DNA of 64,000 nt, from the NCBI RefSeq assembly GCF_010729305.1, contig NZ_AP022574.1, forward strand, positions 2,604,001-2,668,000. The letters run 5' to 3'. Shown one piece after another: positions 1 through 9,036 of this stretch. Below the pieces are notes generated by a model. The model was not told where the DNA came from, did no database searches, and saw only the letters and a list, made by a program, of their open reading frames with translations. The stretch comes from Mycolicibacterium psychrotolerans (GTDB lineage: Bacteria > Actinomycetota > Actinomycetes > Mycobacteriales > Mycobacteriaceae). The number at the start of each line of letters is the position of its first letter. Positions within the stretch are counted from its first letter, which is position 1. Both the position numbers and the translations under genes were made by a program.

Positions 1-1
1 C

Positions 2-574
2 TGGCAGGTCATGCCCACGTCGAAGGCCGCCGGGACCTGGACCACCACCGGCGATCTCGCGCTGCCGTTGCTGACCACCGAGCGCGAGCTGGCACAGGGG
101 GACGTGCTGTGGACCGACGTGTCCATCTCCTACCACGGCTACTGCTCCGACCACGGGCGCACCTGGATCGTCGGTCAGGACCCGACGGCGGCGCAGCAGC
201 GGCAGTTCGACACATGGAGCCGGATCGTCGACGGGGTGCTCGCGGTGACCAGGGCCGGGGCCACCTGTGGTGACCTCGGACGTGCGGCGATCGCGGCCGC
301 AGGCGGAGAGAAGCCGTGGCTTCCGCATTTCTACCTGGGCCACGGTATCGGAACGAGCGCGGCCGAAATGCCGATGATCGGAACCGATCTCGGTCAGGAC
401 TGGGACGACGGCTTCGTCTTCCCGGCAGGCATGTTGCTGGTGTTCGAACCGGTGGTGTGGGAGGACGGCACCGGGGGCTATCGAGGTGAGGAGATCGTCG
501 TTGTCACCGAGGGCGGCTGGATGCCGTTGACCGCGTATCCGTACGACCCCTACGAGGTGTCCGATGGGGACTGA
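2..574 (+). CDS. M24 family metallopeptidase (Xaa-Pro peptidase/creatinase type), 3' part
   Basis: The 5' end lies outside the window; 190 residues remain, covering most of the C-terminal pita-bread catalytic domain. The metal-ligand pattern looks intact: two aspartates in DVSISYHGYCSDHGRTW, the histidine in GHGIGTSAAEMP, and glutamates in VFEPVVWEDGTGGYRGEE. Members of this family hydrolyse X-Pro peptides or C-N bonds of small amides such as creatine. It overlaps the next gene, a degenerate paralogue, by 11 bases, so the two are probably co-translated. The family call is firm; the substrate is unknown. Confidence 0.85.
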   Translation, partial: WQVMPTSKAAGTWTTTGDLALPLLTTERELAQGDVLWTDVSISYHGYCSDHGRTWIVGQDPTAAQQRQFDTWSRIVDGVLAVTRAGATCGDLGRAAIAAAGGEKPWLPHFYLGHGIGTSAAEMPMIGTDLGQDWDDGFVFPAGMLLVFEPVVWEDGTGGYRGEEIVVVTEGGWMPLTAYPYDPYEVSDGD

Positions 575-1697
575 GATCGAAGCCGACGGTCGAGCTCTGC
601 GGTTCAGCCGCCGGCAGCGCGCCCTCACGCAGATGGAGGTCCACGACCTCGACGTGTTGGTGCTCGGCCGTCAGGCCAACGTCCGCTACATCTCCGGTGC
701 CCCGCAGCTGTGGGTGGTCGGCACCCGCCCGTTCGGTCCGATCTGCGAGTTCGTTCGTGCCACCGGTGAGATCCACCTCAACAGCACCTGGGACGAGGGC
801 ATTCCCGCCGAGATCCCGCACGAGAATCTGTACGGATTCGCATGGAACCCGATGACGTTGGTCGGCGTCCTCCAAGGCATCACCGGCAGTGAGAGTGCTC
901 GCCGGGTCGGAACGGACGCGTTGACACCGACTTTCGCCACGTTGCTGCCGATGGCTTTCCCGAACGCGGAGTTGATCGACGCCGAGCAGGCGATGCAGGC
1001 CGCCCGCCGGATCAAGACTCCCGAGGAGGTGCAGGCGTTGCGTCGCGCGCTTGCGGTCGCCGAGGAGGGGCTGGCGGCCGGTGTTGCCGCACTCGGCCCG
1101 GGAATCACCGAGAAGGCGCTCGCCGGCGCGGTGCTGGAAGCAGAGGCCGCCGGCGGGGTGAGCACCCCGGCGACCCAGGACGCCGCCTGGGTGACGTCGA
1201 AAGAACATCCGTGGCGCCGCGCCGAGGGCGACGGTGTGGTGCGGGAGGGTGATCTGGTGGCGGTGTCGGCCGGGGTACTGGCCGACGGATATGTCGCCGA
1301 GGTGGCCCGAACCCTCTATGTCGGTGAGCCGACCGACGCCGTGCGTGCGCTGTACCGGCGCCGAGACGACCTGTGGGGCCGATTGCTGGGGGCCTGCCGC
1401 CCCGGCATGCCGACGAGCATGCTGTTGGACGCCTACCGGCAGTCGGGCGAGAATCTGCCGGCAATGCCGGTCGCACACGGCCTCGGCTTGGGCTTCGACC
1501 CGCCGGTCGTGACACCCAGTCTGCGCGAGACCGCGGAGACCGACATCCTCGAGGAGGGCATGGTGCTCGCGGTCAGCGCCTACGTGTGGGAACGGGGCGT
1601 GGGCGCGGTGTTCACCCGCGATGCCGTGTTGATCAGCGCCGACGGCGCCGAGATACTGTCGGCCGCAACGGCTTACGGTGAAACGGTCCATGACTGA
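564..1697 (+). CDS. Degenerate M24 metallopeptidase-like protein
   Basis: A 377-residue protein with an N-terminal creatinase-like domain and a C-terminal M24 fold. The start ATG at 564 overlaps the end of the preceding M24 gene. Unlike that neighbour, most metal ligands are lost: the first aspartate is serine (VAVSAGVLADGYVAEVART, where the second is Glu), the late FEP glutamate is replaced (VLAVSAYVWERG), and the last ligand region reads VFTRDAVLI. Only the histidine of AHGLGLGFDPP remains clear. I infer a non-catalytic or altered partner of the upstream enzyme. An enoyl-CoA hydratase homologue follows with an 8-base overlap. Confidence 0.8.
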   Translation: MGTEIEADGRALRFSRRQRALTQMEVHDLDVLVLGRQANVRYISGAPQLWVVGTRPFGPICEFVRATGEIHLNSTWDEGIPAEIPHENLYGFAWNPMTLVGVLQGITGSESARRVGTDALTPTFATLLPMAFPNAELIDAEQAMQAARRIKTPEEVQALRRALAVAEEGLAAGVAALGPGITEKALAGAVLEAEAAGGVSTPATQDAAWVTSKEHPWRRAEGDGVVREGDLVAVSAGVLADGYVAEVARTLYVGEPTDAVRALYRRRDDLWGRLLGACRPGMPTSMLLDAYRQSGENLPAMPVAHGLGLGFDPPVVTPSLRETAETDILEEGMVLAVSAYVWERGVGAVFTRDAVLISADGAEILSAATAYGETVHD

Positions 1698-2652
1698 GCG
1701 ACCTTCGCCCGAGGACATCATCCTCTACGCGAAGGACCCGACGACCAAGATCGCCACGATCACGTTCAACAGGCCCGACTACCTCAACGCGCCGACGTCG
1801 GCGGCGCGGCTGCGGTATGCGGACGTGCTGCGTGCGGCAACCGTCGATAACGACGTCAAAGTGGTCGTGATCCGCGGCGTCGGCGACGATCTCGGCAGTG
1901 GGGCGGATCTTCCCGAGTTCATGGAGGGCCGCGACGACCCGTCTGCTCGGCTGGCCGAGTTGCGGCTCGAGGACGAGGGGGTCGGCGACGTCACCTATCC
2001 GCCGGCGGGCACTTTCCGCAACGGCGCCACGATCAGCGCGTGGTATGCCAACGTGGCGGCCGGCAACCGTCCGCTGCAGGAGCTGAAGAAGATCAGCATC
2101 GTCGAGGCCAAGGGATACTGCTACGGCTGGCACTTCTACCAATGCGCCGACGCCGACCTGGTGATCTCCTCCGAGGACGCGCTGTTCGGGCATCCGTCGT
2201 TCCGCTACTACGGGTGGGGTCCGCGGATGTGGACATGGGTGCAGATGATGGGGCTGCGCAAGTTCCAGGAGATGGTGTTCACCGGCAGGCCGTTCACCGC
2301 GGCCGAGATGTACGACTGCAACTTCCTGAACAAGGTGGTGCCCAGAGAGCGGCTCGAAGCGGAGGTGGAAAAGTACGCGCGGTCGTGTGCGCGCAACCGT
2401 CCCGTCGACACCGTGTTCCAGCAGAAGATGTTCTTCGAGATCTTCAAACAGCAGCAGGGCGAGTACATGGGCAGCCTGCTGGCGGCCTTCTTCGAATCCA
2501 TGGGCAGCGGCGCGGTCAACGACGGCGAGGACTTCGACATGAACGAGGCGATCCGCACAGGGCTCGGCGACGCCGTCAACGACAACGACCTCAGGTTTCC
2601 CCCGGAGTTCCGGCTCAGCAAGTCCAACCGTGCCCCGGACGCCGATGCCTGA
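1690..2652 (+). CDS. Enoyl-CoA hydratase/isomerase family protein
   Basis: A 320-residue crotonase-fold protein, longer than the usual 260. ITFNRPDYLNAP is the family N-terminal motif, and VIRGVGDDLGSGADLPEF matches the first oxyanion-hole segment. The second segment (EAKGYCYGWHFYQCADADL) lacks the usual run of glycines. I prefer ATG 1690 over GTG 1678 because it sits at the end of the upstream gene and begins a normal crotonase N terminus. The C-terminal extension after about residue 230 is unusual. It is probably a CoA-ester hydratase, isomerase or hydrolase; the exact reaction is unknown. The next gene, a CoA transferase, overlaps by 8 bases. Confidence 0.8.
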   Translation: MTERPSPEDIILYAKDPTTKIATITFNRPDYLNAPTSAARLRYADVLRAATVDNDVKVVVIRGVGDDLGSGADLPEFMEGRDDPSARLAELRLEDEGVGDVTYPPAGTFRNGATISAWYANVAAGNRPLQELKKISIVEAKGYCYGWHFYQCADADLVISSEDALFGHPSFRYYGWGPRMWTWVQMMGLRKFQEMVFTGRPFTAAEMYDCNFLNKVVPRERLEAEVEKYARSCARNRPVDTVFQQKMFFEIFKQQQGEYMGSLLAAFFESMGSGAVNDGEDFDMNEAIRTGLGDAVNDNDLRFPPEFRLSKSNRAPDADA

Positions 2653-5080
2653 GCACCCGCTGGCCGGATACGTCGTCGTCGATCTCTCCAGCGGTATTGC
2701 GGGCGCCTACTGCACGAAGCTGCTGGCCGACGGTGGTGCTGAGGTCGTGAAAGTCGAACCGCCCGAGGGTGATCCGCTGCGGTCGTGGTCTGCGTCGGTG
2801 GCCGATATCGGCGGGGGCGCCGACGGTGCCCTGTTCTCCTACCTCGCATGCTCCAAACACAGTGTGGTCGCCCATCCGGATACCGACACCGACCTCGTCG
2901 ACGCCCTGCTCGCCGGCGCGGACACGGTGGTGTGGTCGCGCGGTCCCGGCATCGCCGGCGCACCCGGGTTCGGGCCCGGCGAGATCCACCGCAGGCATCC
3001 GCACCTGACCGTCACCGCGATCACGCCGTTCGGTCTGGACGGACCCTGGAAAGACCGGCCCGCCACGGAGTTCACGTTGCAGGCGTGGTCGGGCGGGATC
3101 GTCGGCCTCGGCCGTGGCACCCCCGACCGCGCGCCGGTCCACGTCGGCGGGCAGGTCGGTGACTACCTTGCCGGTGCGTACGCGAGCGCGGCCACCTTGG
3201 CGTCGCGCATGCGGGGCGGCGCCGAGCTGATCGACCTGTCGATGCTGGAGACCTCCATCCTCGGCCTCACCTACTATCCCGTGACCTACTTCGAGATGCT
3301 CGGCAGGCCGTGGCGTGACGCGCGCCGGCTGACGGTGCCCGGCATCGCTCGCGCCAAGGACGGTCTCGTCGACATCGGCTGCGGTACCGCCCAGCAGTGG
3401 TTCGACCTGTGCGCGATGACCGGACACGTCGAATGGATCGACGAGGAGTCGCCGCTCACCATCACCCAGCAGGCGACCGAGCACGCCGACGAGTTGTACG
3501 CGTGGCTGGCCGACCAGACGGTCGACGAGATCCGCGACCTCGCGACGGCCTTCCGGATCCCGAACGCGCCGGTCGCCAACGGCGCCAACGTCGAACGGCT
3601 CGATCACTACGTCGAGCGCGGGTCGTTCATCCCGAATCCGCGCGAGGGGTTCACCCAGCCGGGCCACCCGTATCGGATGGCGCCTGCTGCGCTCCGGCCA
3701 CCCGGGCCGGCCCCGCGCCGCGGCGAACACACCGAGGCCTACCGTGCGCGGAATCGGGGGTACCTCCCGCTTGCGGGGCACATTCCTGGTCGCGATCGCG
3801 GCGAATTCACGACCAGGAATGCTATTCCGCGGAAAGAGGGTCGGCCGTGCGCGGGGCTGCGGGTGATCGACATGACGACCTTCTGGGCCGGGCCCAGCTG
3901 CACCCATCTGCTGGCGATGCTGGGCGCCGACGTCATCCACGTCGAATCCACCCGCCACCCCGACGGCACCCGGCTGATCGCCGGCATCCCCGCCGGCGAG
4001 GAGCTGTGGTGGGAGCGCTCACCGATCTTCTCGGGCCTGAACACCGACAAGCGCGGCGTGACGTTGAATCTGCAGCACCCGACCGGCCGCGAACTGCTCG
4101 GCCGCCTGATCGCGACCGCCGACGTCGTCGTCGAGAACTTCACCCCGCGCGTGCTCGAGAGCATGGGCCTGACCTACGACGCGGTCAAGGCCATCAAACC
4201 CGACATCGTCATGGCCCGGATGCCCGGGTTCGGCCTCGACGGTCCGTGGCGTGACAACCCCGCGTTCGCCTACGTGATCGAGGCGGCCGCCGGAATCAGT
4301 TGGCTCACAGGCTATCCCGACCTCAATCCGTTCGAGCCCTACTCGGTGGGCGACCCCAACGCCGGGGTACACGCGCTCAACGCGATCCTGCTGGCGCTCG
4401 AACACCGCCGCAAGACCGGCGAGGGTTCGATGGTCGAGGCGGCGATGGTCGACGCGGCGCTGGCCGTCGCCGCCGAGCAGGTGATCGAGTACTCGGCGTA
4501 CGGCGCGCTGCTTGCGCGGACGGGTAATCGCGGCCCGACCGCCGCGCCGCAGAATCTCTATCGCACCAACGAGACCGACGAGTTCGGCCGTCCCGACACC
4601 TGGGTGGCGCTCGCCGTGGAGACCGACCGGCAGTGGGCGGGTCTGTGCGATGCGCTGGGCAGCCCGCCGTGGGCGATGTCCGACGAGCTGACGACTGCGC
4701 GCGGCAGGCGCGCCCGGCACGATCTGCTCGACCGCCACCTGGCCCGGTGGTGTGGCGACCGTACCGGTGACGACATCGTGACGACGCTGTGGGACAGGGG
4801 CGTTCCTGTCGCCAAGGTCATGCAACCGCACCGGCAGACGGAACTGCCGCAGCTGTCGGCGCGGGGGTTCTTCGAGACGGTCCCACACCCGGTGAATCCG
4901 CCGACACCGCACAGCACCTTGCCGTTCCGCTCCAGCCGCGGTCCCGAGCGCGTGCACACCACGCCGGCTCCGCTGCTCGGCGAGCACAACGCCGAGGTGC
5001 TGCGCGAACTCGGCCTCGGCGACGAGGAGATCGCCCGGCTCGAGGCCGACGGGATCATCGGCACCGAGATCGCCCGGTGA
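2645..5080 (+). CDS. Double-domain CoA transferase family III (CaiB/BaiF)
   Basis: An 811-residue protein made of two complete family III CoA-transferase domains, about residues 1-365 and 400-811. Each half has the expected nucleophilic aspartate: GGQVGDYLAGAY (about D173) and YSVGDPNAGVH (about D570). Single-domain members are about 400 residues and normally dimerise, so this looks like a fused dimer. These enzymes move CoA between acyl chains, activating a carboxylic acid for beta-oxidation. ATG 2645 is chosen over GTG 2630. The linker between the halves is encoded by a perfect 12-bp inverted repeat with a 17-base loop (3781-3821), noted separately. It converges on the aldehyde dehydrogenase gene with a 3-base gap. 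Confidence 0.88.
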   Translation: MPEHPLAGYVVVDLSSGIAGAYCTKLLADGGAEVVKVEPPEGDPLRSWSASVADIGGGADGALFSYLACSKHSVVAHPDTDTDLVDALLAGADTVVWSRGPGIAGAPGFGPGEIHRRHPHLTVTAITPFGLDGPWKDRPATEFTLQAWSGGIVGLGRGTPDRAPVHVGGQVGDYLAGAYASAATLASRMRGGAELIDLSMLETSILGLTYYPVTYFEMLGRPWRDARRLTVPGIARAKDGLVDIGCGTAQQWFDLCAMTGHVEWIDEESPLTITQQATEHADELYAWLADQTVDEIRDLATAFRIPNAPVANGANVERLDHYVERGSFIPNPREGFTQPGHPYRMAPAALRPPGPAPRRGEHTEAYRARNRGYLPLAGHIPGRDRGEFTTRNAIPRKEGRPCAGLRVIDMTTFWAGPSCTHLLAMLGADVIHVESTRHPDGTRLIAGIPAGEELWWERSPIFSGLNTDKRGVTLNLQHPTGRELLGRLIATADVVVENFTPRVLESMGLTYDAVKAIKPDIVMARMPGFGLDGPWRDNPAFAYVIEAAAGISWLTGYPDLNPFEPYSVGDPNAGVHALNAILLALEHRRKTGEGSMVEAAMVDAALAVAAEQVIEYSAYGALLARTGNRGPTAAPQNLYRTNETDEFGRPDTWVALAVETDRQWAGLCDALGSPPWAMSDELTTARGRRARHDLLDRHLARWCGDRTGDDIVTTLWDRGVPVAKVMQPHRQTELPQLSARGFFETVPHPVNPPTPHSTLPFRSSRGPERVHTTPAPLLGEHNAEVLRELGLGDEEIARLEADGIIGTEIAR
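3781..3821. repeat. 12-bp perfect inverted repeat inside the CoA-transferase linker
   Basis: The arms CATTCCTGGTCG (3781-3792) and CGACCAGGAATG (3810-3821) are perfectly complementary around a 17-base loop. The element lies in frame in the linker between the two CaiB domains and reads as GHIPGRDRGEFTTRNAIP. Two other long hairpins in this window (19022-19077 and 26471-26533) have loops of 17-18 bases, and the one at 26471 also has an arm containing CATTCC. A dispersed palindromic element inserted in a tolerant linker is an inference. Confidence 0.7.
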
Positions 5081-5083
5081 GCG

Positions 5084-6532
5084 TCAGCCCATTTCGATCC
5101 GGATGTTCTTGACCTGCTGGAACTCCCGGAGTCCGTCGAGACCGCCGGTACGGCCGGATCCGCTCTGCTTGTATCCGCCGTAGGGGCCCTGCGGCGAGAT
5201 CTGACTGAACTGGTTGATCCACACCGAACCCGCCTGCAGCTGCCGGGCGACCGTGTGCGCGCGGACGAGGTCGCGGGTGTGGACGAAGGCGTTGAGCCCA
5301 TACCGGGTGTCGTTGGCGATCCGCACAGCGTCATCGTCGTCGTCGAACCGGATGAGCGAGACGACGGGGCCGAAGGTCTCCTCCTGGGCCAGTGTCGAGT
5401 TGTTGTCGACCGTCCCGAACACCGTCGGGGCGATGTAGTAGCCACTGGCCAGATCGCCGCCCAGACGTGTGCCGCCGGTGAGCAGTTCACCGGAACGTTC
5501 GTCGACCGCTTGGTGGACGGCGTTCAGGATGCGTTGCGCGGCAGACTCACTGATGACAGGACCGAAGGCCACAGCGGGATCCCGCGGGTGTCCGATCCGT
5601 GCGCTACCGATCAGGTCGAGGAACTTCGCCGCGAAGGCGTCGTAGACGGAGCTGTGGACGAGGATGCGGCTGGCGCAGGCGCAGCTCTGCCCCGACTGCA
5701 TCAGCGGTCCCTGATGAGCGGCCAGCGCGGCCGCGCTCTCGAGATCGGCGTCGGCGAACACGATCTGGGCGGATTTGCCACCCAACTCGGTGACGACCGG
5801 GGTGAGGTTCTGCGCGGCGGCGGTCAGTACGGCACGCGCGGTCTCACCACCGCCGGTGAAGTGGATCTTGCGCACCCCGGGATGACGGACGAGTGCATCT
5901 GCGCCCTCCGCGCGCGCTGGAAGGACGCTGACGAGTCCGGGCGGCAGCCCCGCCGCCAGGCACAGTTCCCCGAAGCGAAGTGCCGCAAGCGGAGCGAGCT
6001 CCGACGGTTTGAAGATCACGGCGTTGCCGGCGGCCAGCGCCGGCGCGACGCACGCCCCGGCGACCACCAGCGAGCCGTTCCACGGTGCGATCACCCCGAC
6101 CACCCCGTACGGCTCGCGCTCGATGAGGTTCACGTCGAAGGAGTGACTGACCGGCGTACTCGTGCCGTGGGGCTTGTCGACGTACCCGGCGAAGTGGCGC
6201 AGGAACCGCTCGAGCAGATGCGCGGTACCGGCGAAGGACACCGGTACGGCGTAATCGCGCACGTTGAGTTCCGTCAGCTCGTCGAGGTGCTCGTGCACCG
6301 CATCGGCGAGGTCGATGAGCAGATCCCGACGGCGATCGACGGTCAGTGCCGTCCACTCCCGGTGCGCGTCCCATGCCGCGGTGACCGCCAGGTCGATCTC
6401 GGCAGCACCGGCCAGCGCCACCGTGGCGTTCGGCTGCCCGGTCGCCGGGTCGATGTGCGCATGCCGACTGTCCGTGTCCGTGATCCGCTGGTCACCGATC
6501 ACCAGACCGACCGTGTCGTGGACGACGTTCAC
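5084..6532 (-). CDS. Aldehyde dehydrogenase (NAD(P)-dependent)
   Basis: A 482-residue ALDH of normal length. Visible motifs are the Rossmann segment around WNGSLVVAGACVAPALAAGNA, the glutamate motif TELGGKSAQIVF, the catalytic cysteine in SGQSCACASR, and the C-terminal GPYGGYKQSGSGR. It oxidises an aldehyde to the acid. GTG 6532 is chosen over GTG 6559: it forms a GTGA overlap with the upstream gene's stop codon and is preceded by GGAGGCGAC. It is the last gene of the four-gene minus operon beginning at 8968, where it would act after the two SDR alcohol dehydrogenases. Confidence 0.93.
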   Translation of the reverse strand: MNVVHDTVGLVIGDQRITDTDSRHAHIDPATGQPNATVALAGAAEIDLAVTAAWDAHREWTALTVDRRRDLLIDLADAVHEHLDELTELNVRDYAVPVSFAGTAHLLERFLRHFAGYVDKPHGTSTPVSHSFDVNLIEREPYGVVGVIAPWNGSLVVAGACVAPALAAGNAVIFKPSELAPLAALRFGELCLAAGLPPGLVSVLPARAEGADALVRHPGVRKIHFTGGGETARAVLTAAAQNLTPVVTELGGKSAQIVFADADLESAAALAAHQGPLMQSGQSCACASRILVHSSVYDAFAAKFLDLIGSARIGHPRDPAVAFGPVISESAAQRILNAVHQAVDERSGELLTGGTRLGGDLASGYYIAPTVFGTVDNNSTLAQEETFGPVVSLIRFDDDDDAVRIANDTRYGLNAFVHTRDLVRAHTVARQLQAGSVWINQFSQISPQGPYGGYKQSGSGRTGGLDGLREFQQVKNIRIEMG

Positions 6533-7332
6533 GACGTCGCCTCCGATTCTCCGGCCCACTCAGCCGTCACCCGCTGCTTCTGTTCGGCGATGACCTGTCC
6601 CAGGTGTTCGGCCTTCGGCCAGCCGCAGTGCGCGGCGAAATGCAATGCCAGTTCGTCCATCTCGTCGAAGGAGAGGTCGCGACTCTTCAGCGCCGCATAG
6701 ACGTGGCTGAGGATCGGATAGGGCGCGTCCTGGAAGGCGACGCACGCGACGGTGATCAGGCGCCGTTCCTTGACGCCGAGGCCGGGCCGCAGCCACATCT
6801 CACCGAACACGAAGTTGAGGATCCCGGCGCCCTGGAACGGGTTGTCCCGGTTCGGGGCGTAGGGCAGGCAGTTGATGTCCTTGAACGATTGCTCGCCGAC
6901 ACACAAGCGCTGCTCCGGATCGCTGGGCGTCGTCAGCGGGAGCAGTGGCTCCGGCGCGGGCACCGGCAGACCGCGCTCGGCGTGGATGCGTTCCCACTGC
7001 TGGTCGACGACCATGTTGAAACGAGATGCCTTGGGCCAGCCTGCGTAGACCGCGAAATGCAGCACCGTCTCCTGCATCTCACCGATGGCGACGTCGCCGC
7101 TACTCAGTGCGGCGTACACGTGGTCGCGCAGGGGGCCTTCGGCATCCGCGTCGGCTACACACGGCAGGGTGACGAAACGCCGCTCCCGACGGGTGAGGTT
7201 GGGCCGTTGCCACACTTCGGCGAAGACGAAATCGAGCAGTTGTTCGGCGGCCGCGGAGCAGTACCCGGGTGCGGGGACCGTCATGATGTCGGCGTACGCG
7301 CCTCGTCCGCGCCCGGTCATGGCCGTGCTCAC
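6529..7332 (-). CDS. Carboxymuconolactone decarboxylase-like protein with two CMD repeats
   Basis: A 267-residue protein with two consecutive CMD-like units of about 100 residues. Each carries FVFxExWxRPxL, a basic ERRxxT segment, HVYAAL and HFAxxxGWPKA. Single CMD proteins are about 120 residues, so this is an internal duplication. Neither repeat shows the CxxC of AhpD peroxidases, so a gamma-carboxymuconolactone-decarboxylase-like role is likelier than a redox role. GTG 7332 overlaps the stop of the preceding SDR as GTGA; the longer open frame upstream reads through that SDR and is not used. It sits between SDR and ALDH genes of one operon. Confidence 0.82.
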   Translation of the reverse strand: MSTAMTGRGRGAYADIMTVPAPGYCSAAAEQLLDFVFAEVWQRPNLTRRERRFVTLPCVADADAEGPLRDHVYAALSSGDVAIGEMQETVLHFAVYAGWPKASRFNMVVDQQWERIHAERGLPVPAPEPLLPLTTPSDPEQRLCVGEQSFKDINCLPYAPNRDNPFQGAGILNFVFGEMWLRPGLGVKERRLITVACVAFQDAPYPILSHVYAALKSRDLSFDEMDELALHFAAHCGWPKAEHLGQVIAEQKQRVTAEWAGESEATS

Positions 7333-8141
7333 CGCAGCGTCACCCCGGCGTCGACCTTGAGTTCCAGGCCGGTGACGTAGCGGGATTCGTCGGAGACCAG
7401 GAACAGCACGGCGTTGCTGATGTCGATCGCCTCGGCCATCACGATCGGCATGGCATTGGCGAAGATCGGGGCCAGGTCGGGCCGTTCCTCCCGGAGCAGA
7501 CCATGCAGCGAGGCGGGCTGCATGCCCGTCTCGACGCCGGTCGGGTGCACGGTGTTCACCCGCACGTTCATCGCCGCCAATTCGTTGGCCAGGGCGCGAC
7601 TCAGCCCCACCACGCCGTGCTTGGACGCGGTGTAGGGCAAGTGCAGTGGCGATCCCTTGATGCCGGCCGCCGAACTGATGTTGACGAGGCTGCCGCCGCG
7701 GTCGACGAGGTGCGGAAGGGCGGCGCGGCAGGTGTTCCAGGTGCCGATCAGATTCACATCGACCACGGTGCGCCACTGCTCGGACGTGGTCGTGTCCCAG
7801 GTTCCCGCGGTCAGCACCCCCGCGTTGGCGACCGCCGCATCCAGCCCGCCCAGCGTCTCGACCCCTTCATCGACTGCAGCGCAGAGGGTTTCGGCGTCGC
7901 GCACATCGACGGTCGCGGTGACCGCACGCCTGCCCGTGTCTTCGACCAGCTGTGCGGTCTCGGCGAGGTCGTCGGCGGTGGCGAGCGGATACTCGACCGA
8001 CGGAAGTGATCCGCAGATGTCGACGAGGATGAGGTCGGCGCCCTCCTCTGCGAGCCGGACGGCGTGACTGCGGCCCATGCCGCGTGCCGCGCCGGTGACG
8101 AGCACCCTCTTGCCGGCGACGCGGCCGTTCCCGGCGCTCAC
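7329..8141 (-). CDS. Mycofactocin-coupled SDR family oxidoreductase
   Basis: A 270-residue short-chain dehydrogenase. The cofactor motif [20 protein letters not shown] and the insert [18 protein letters not shown] are signatures of the mycofactocin-dependent SDR group, in which NAD is held tightly and re-oxidised through the peptide-derived cofactor mycofactocin. Also present are ANAG, the serine of NISSAAG and the catalytic YTASKHG. GTG 8141 overlaps the upstream SDR stop as GTGA. It probably oxidises a secondary or cyclic alcohol to the ketone; carveol dehydrogenase belongs to this group. It is the second gene of the operon and a likely functional partner of the preceding SDR. Confidence 0.88.
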   Translation of the reverse strand: MSAGNGRVAGKRVLVTGAARGMGRSHAVRLAEEGADLILVDICGSLPSVEYPLATADDLAETAQLVEDTGRRAVTATVDVRDAETLCAAVDEGVETLGGLDAAVANAGVLTAGTWDTTTSEQWRTVVDVNLIGTWNTCRAALPHLVDRGGSLVNISSAAGIKGSPLHLPYTASKHGVVGLSRALANELAAMNVRVNTVHPTGVETGMQPASLHGLLREERPDLAPIFANAMPIVMAEAIDISNAVLFLVSDESRYVTGLELKVDAGVTLR

Positions 8142-8968
8142 AGCTTGTTGCAGAAGCCGGCGTCGACCGGGAACGTGACCCCGGTGACGTACTCGGCCGC
8201 GTCGGAGACCAGGTAGGCGATCGCGGCGCTGATGTCCTCGGGCTCGAGCAGTTGCACCGGCAGCGGGTTCTGCAGATGCGGACCTCCGCCGGGGTAATGC
8301 TCGAGGAAAGCGGTCATCGCCGGATTGACCGCCATCATCGTGTTCACCGCGGTGGGATGCACGGTGTTCACCCGGATGCTGTGCGGGGCCAGTGCATTGG
8401 CGAGCGTGCGCATCAGGCCGACGATGCCGTGTTTGGATGCGGCGTATCCGAGGCCGCCTCCCTGCAGCCCACCGAATCCGCGCAGGCCGGCGGTCGAGCT
8501 GGTGAAGACGATCGAGCCGCCGCGTCCTCCCGCGATCAGGTGGGGGATGGCCGCCTTGGCCGTGTGGAAGGACCCCGCCAGGTTGACGTCGACGACGTCG
8601 GTCCACATCTGCAGTTCTTCCTCGATCGTCAGCTCGCGGAACGCCATCGAGGCGATCCCGGCGTTCGCGCAGACGATGTCGAGCCGACCGAACCTTTCCA
8701 CTCCCGCGGTCAGTGCGTCGTCGAGCGCATGGAAGTCGCGGACGTCGGCCACCGAGGCGACGATCGTGCCGCCGCGTGATTCGACGAGCGACACGGTCTC
8801 GGCCAGTTCGTCACGATCGGCCATCGGATAGCCGTTCGACGCGATGTCGGCGCAGATGTCCACGCCGACGATGCTCGCGCCGTCGGCCGCCAGTCGGAGC
8901 GCATGGCTTCGCCCCTGCCCGCGGGCCACCCCGGTGATGAAGGCGACTTTGCCGTCCAGAGAACCCAT
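8138..8968 (-). CDS. Mycofactocin-coupled SDR family oxidoreductase
   Basis: A 276-residue SDR, first gene of the minus operon. It shows [20 protein letters not shown], the group-specific segment [25 protein letters not shown], and the catalytic YAASKHG with the preceding TSSTAG serine. These sequence features place it in the mycofactocin-coupled class rather than with ordinary NAD-exchanging SDRs. The ATG start at 8968 is followed upstream by a 106-base divergent promoter holding two GTAAC-N3-GTTAC palindromes and a TetR gene. Regulation by that TetR is likely. Confidence 0.88.
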   Translation of the reverse strand: MGSLDGKVAFITGVARGQGRSHALRLAADGASIVGVDICADIASNGYPMADRDELAETVSLVESRGGTIVASVADVRDFHALDDALTAGVERFGRLDIVCANAGIASMAFRELTIEEELQMWTDVVDVNLAGSFHTAKAAIPHLIAGGRGGSIVFTSSTAGLRGFGGLQGGGLGYAASKHGIVGLMRTLANALAPHSIRVNTVHPTAVNTMMAVNPAMTAFLEHYPGGGPHLQNPLPVQLLEPEDISAAIAYLVSDAAEYVTGVTFPVDAGFCNKL

Positions 8969-9013
8969 CGAACCCCTCGATCGTCGGGACGCCGCTGCCG
9001 CGGCGGAAAGTGA

Positions 9014-9026
9014 GTAACCTCGTTAC
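9014..9026. promoter_or_regulatory. Palindromic operator, copy 1 (GTAACCTCGTTAC)
   Basis: GTAAC-CTC-GTTAC is a perfect 5-bp inverted repeat with a 3-base centre, 42 bases upstream of the SDR start. A second copy with the same arms follows, with centres 23 bp apart (about two helical turns). It is probably the binding site of the TetR protein encoded divergently at 9075. Confidence 0.75.
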
Positions 9027-9036
9027 ACCCGGTACC

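Noticed and set aside
504..1721. Long minus-strand open frame (405 codons) opposite the M24 and hydratase genes
   Set aside because: Antisense shadow of high-GC genes; its protein is Arg/His/Gly-rich without family motifs.
5255..6700. Plus-strand open frame of 481 codons opposite the aldehyde dehydrogenase
   Set aside because: Shadow frame; the opposite strand holds a complete ALDH with all motifs.
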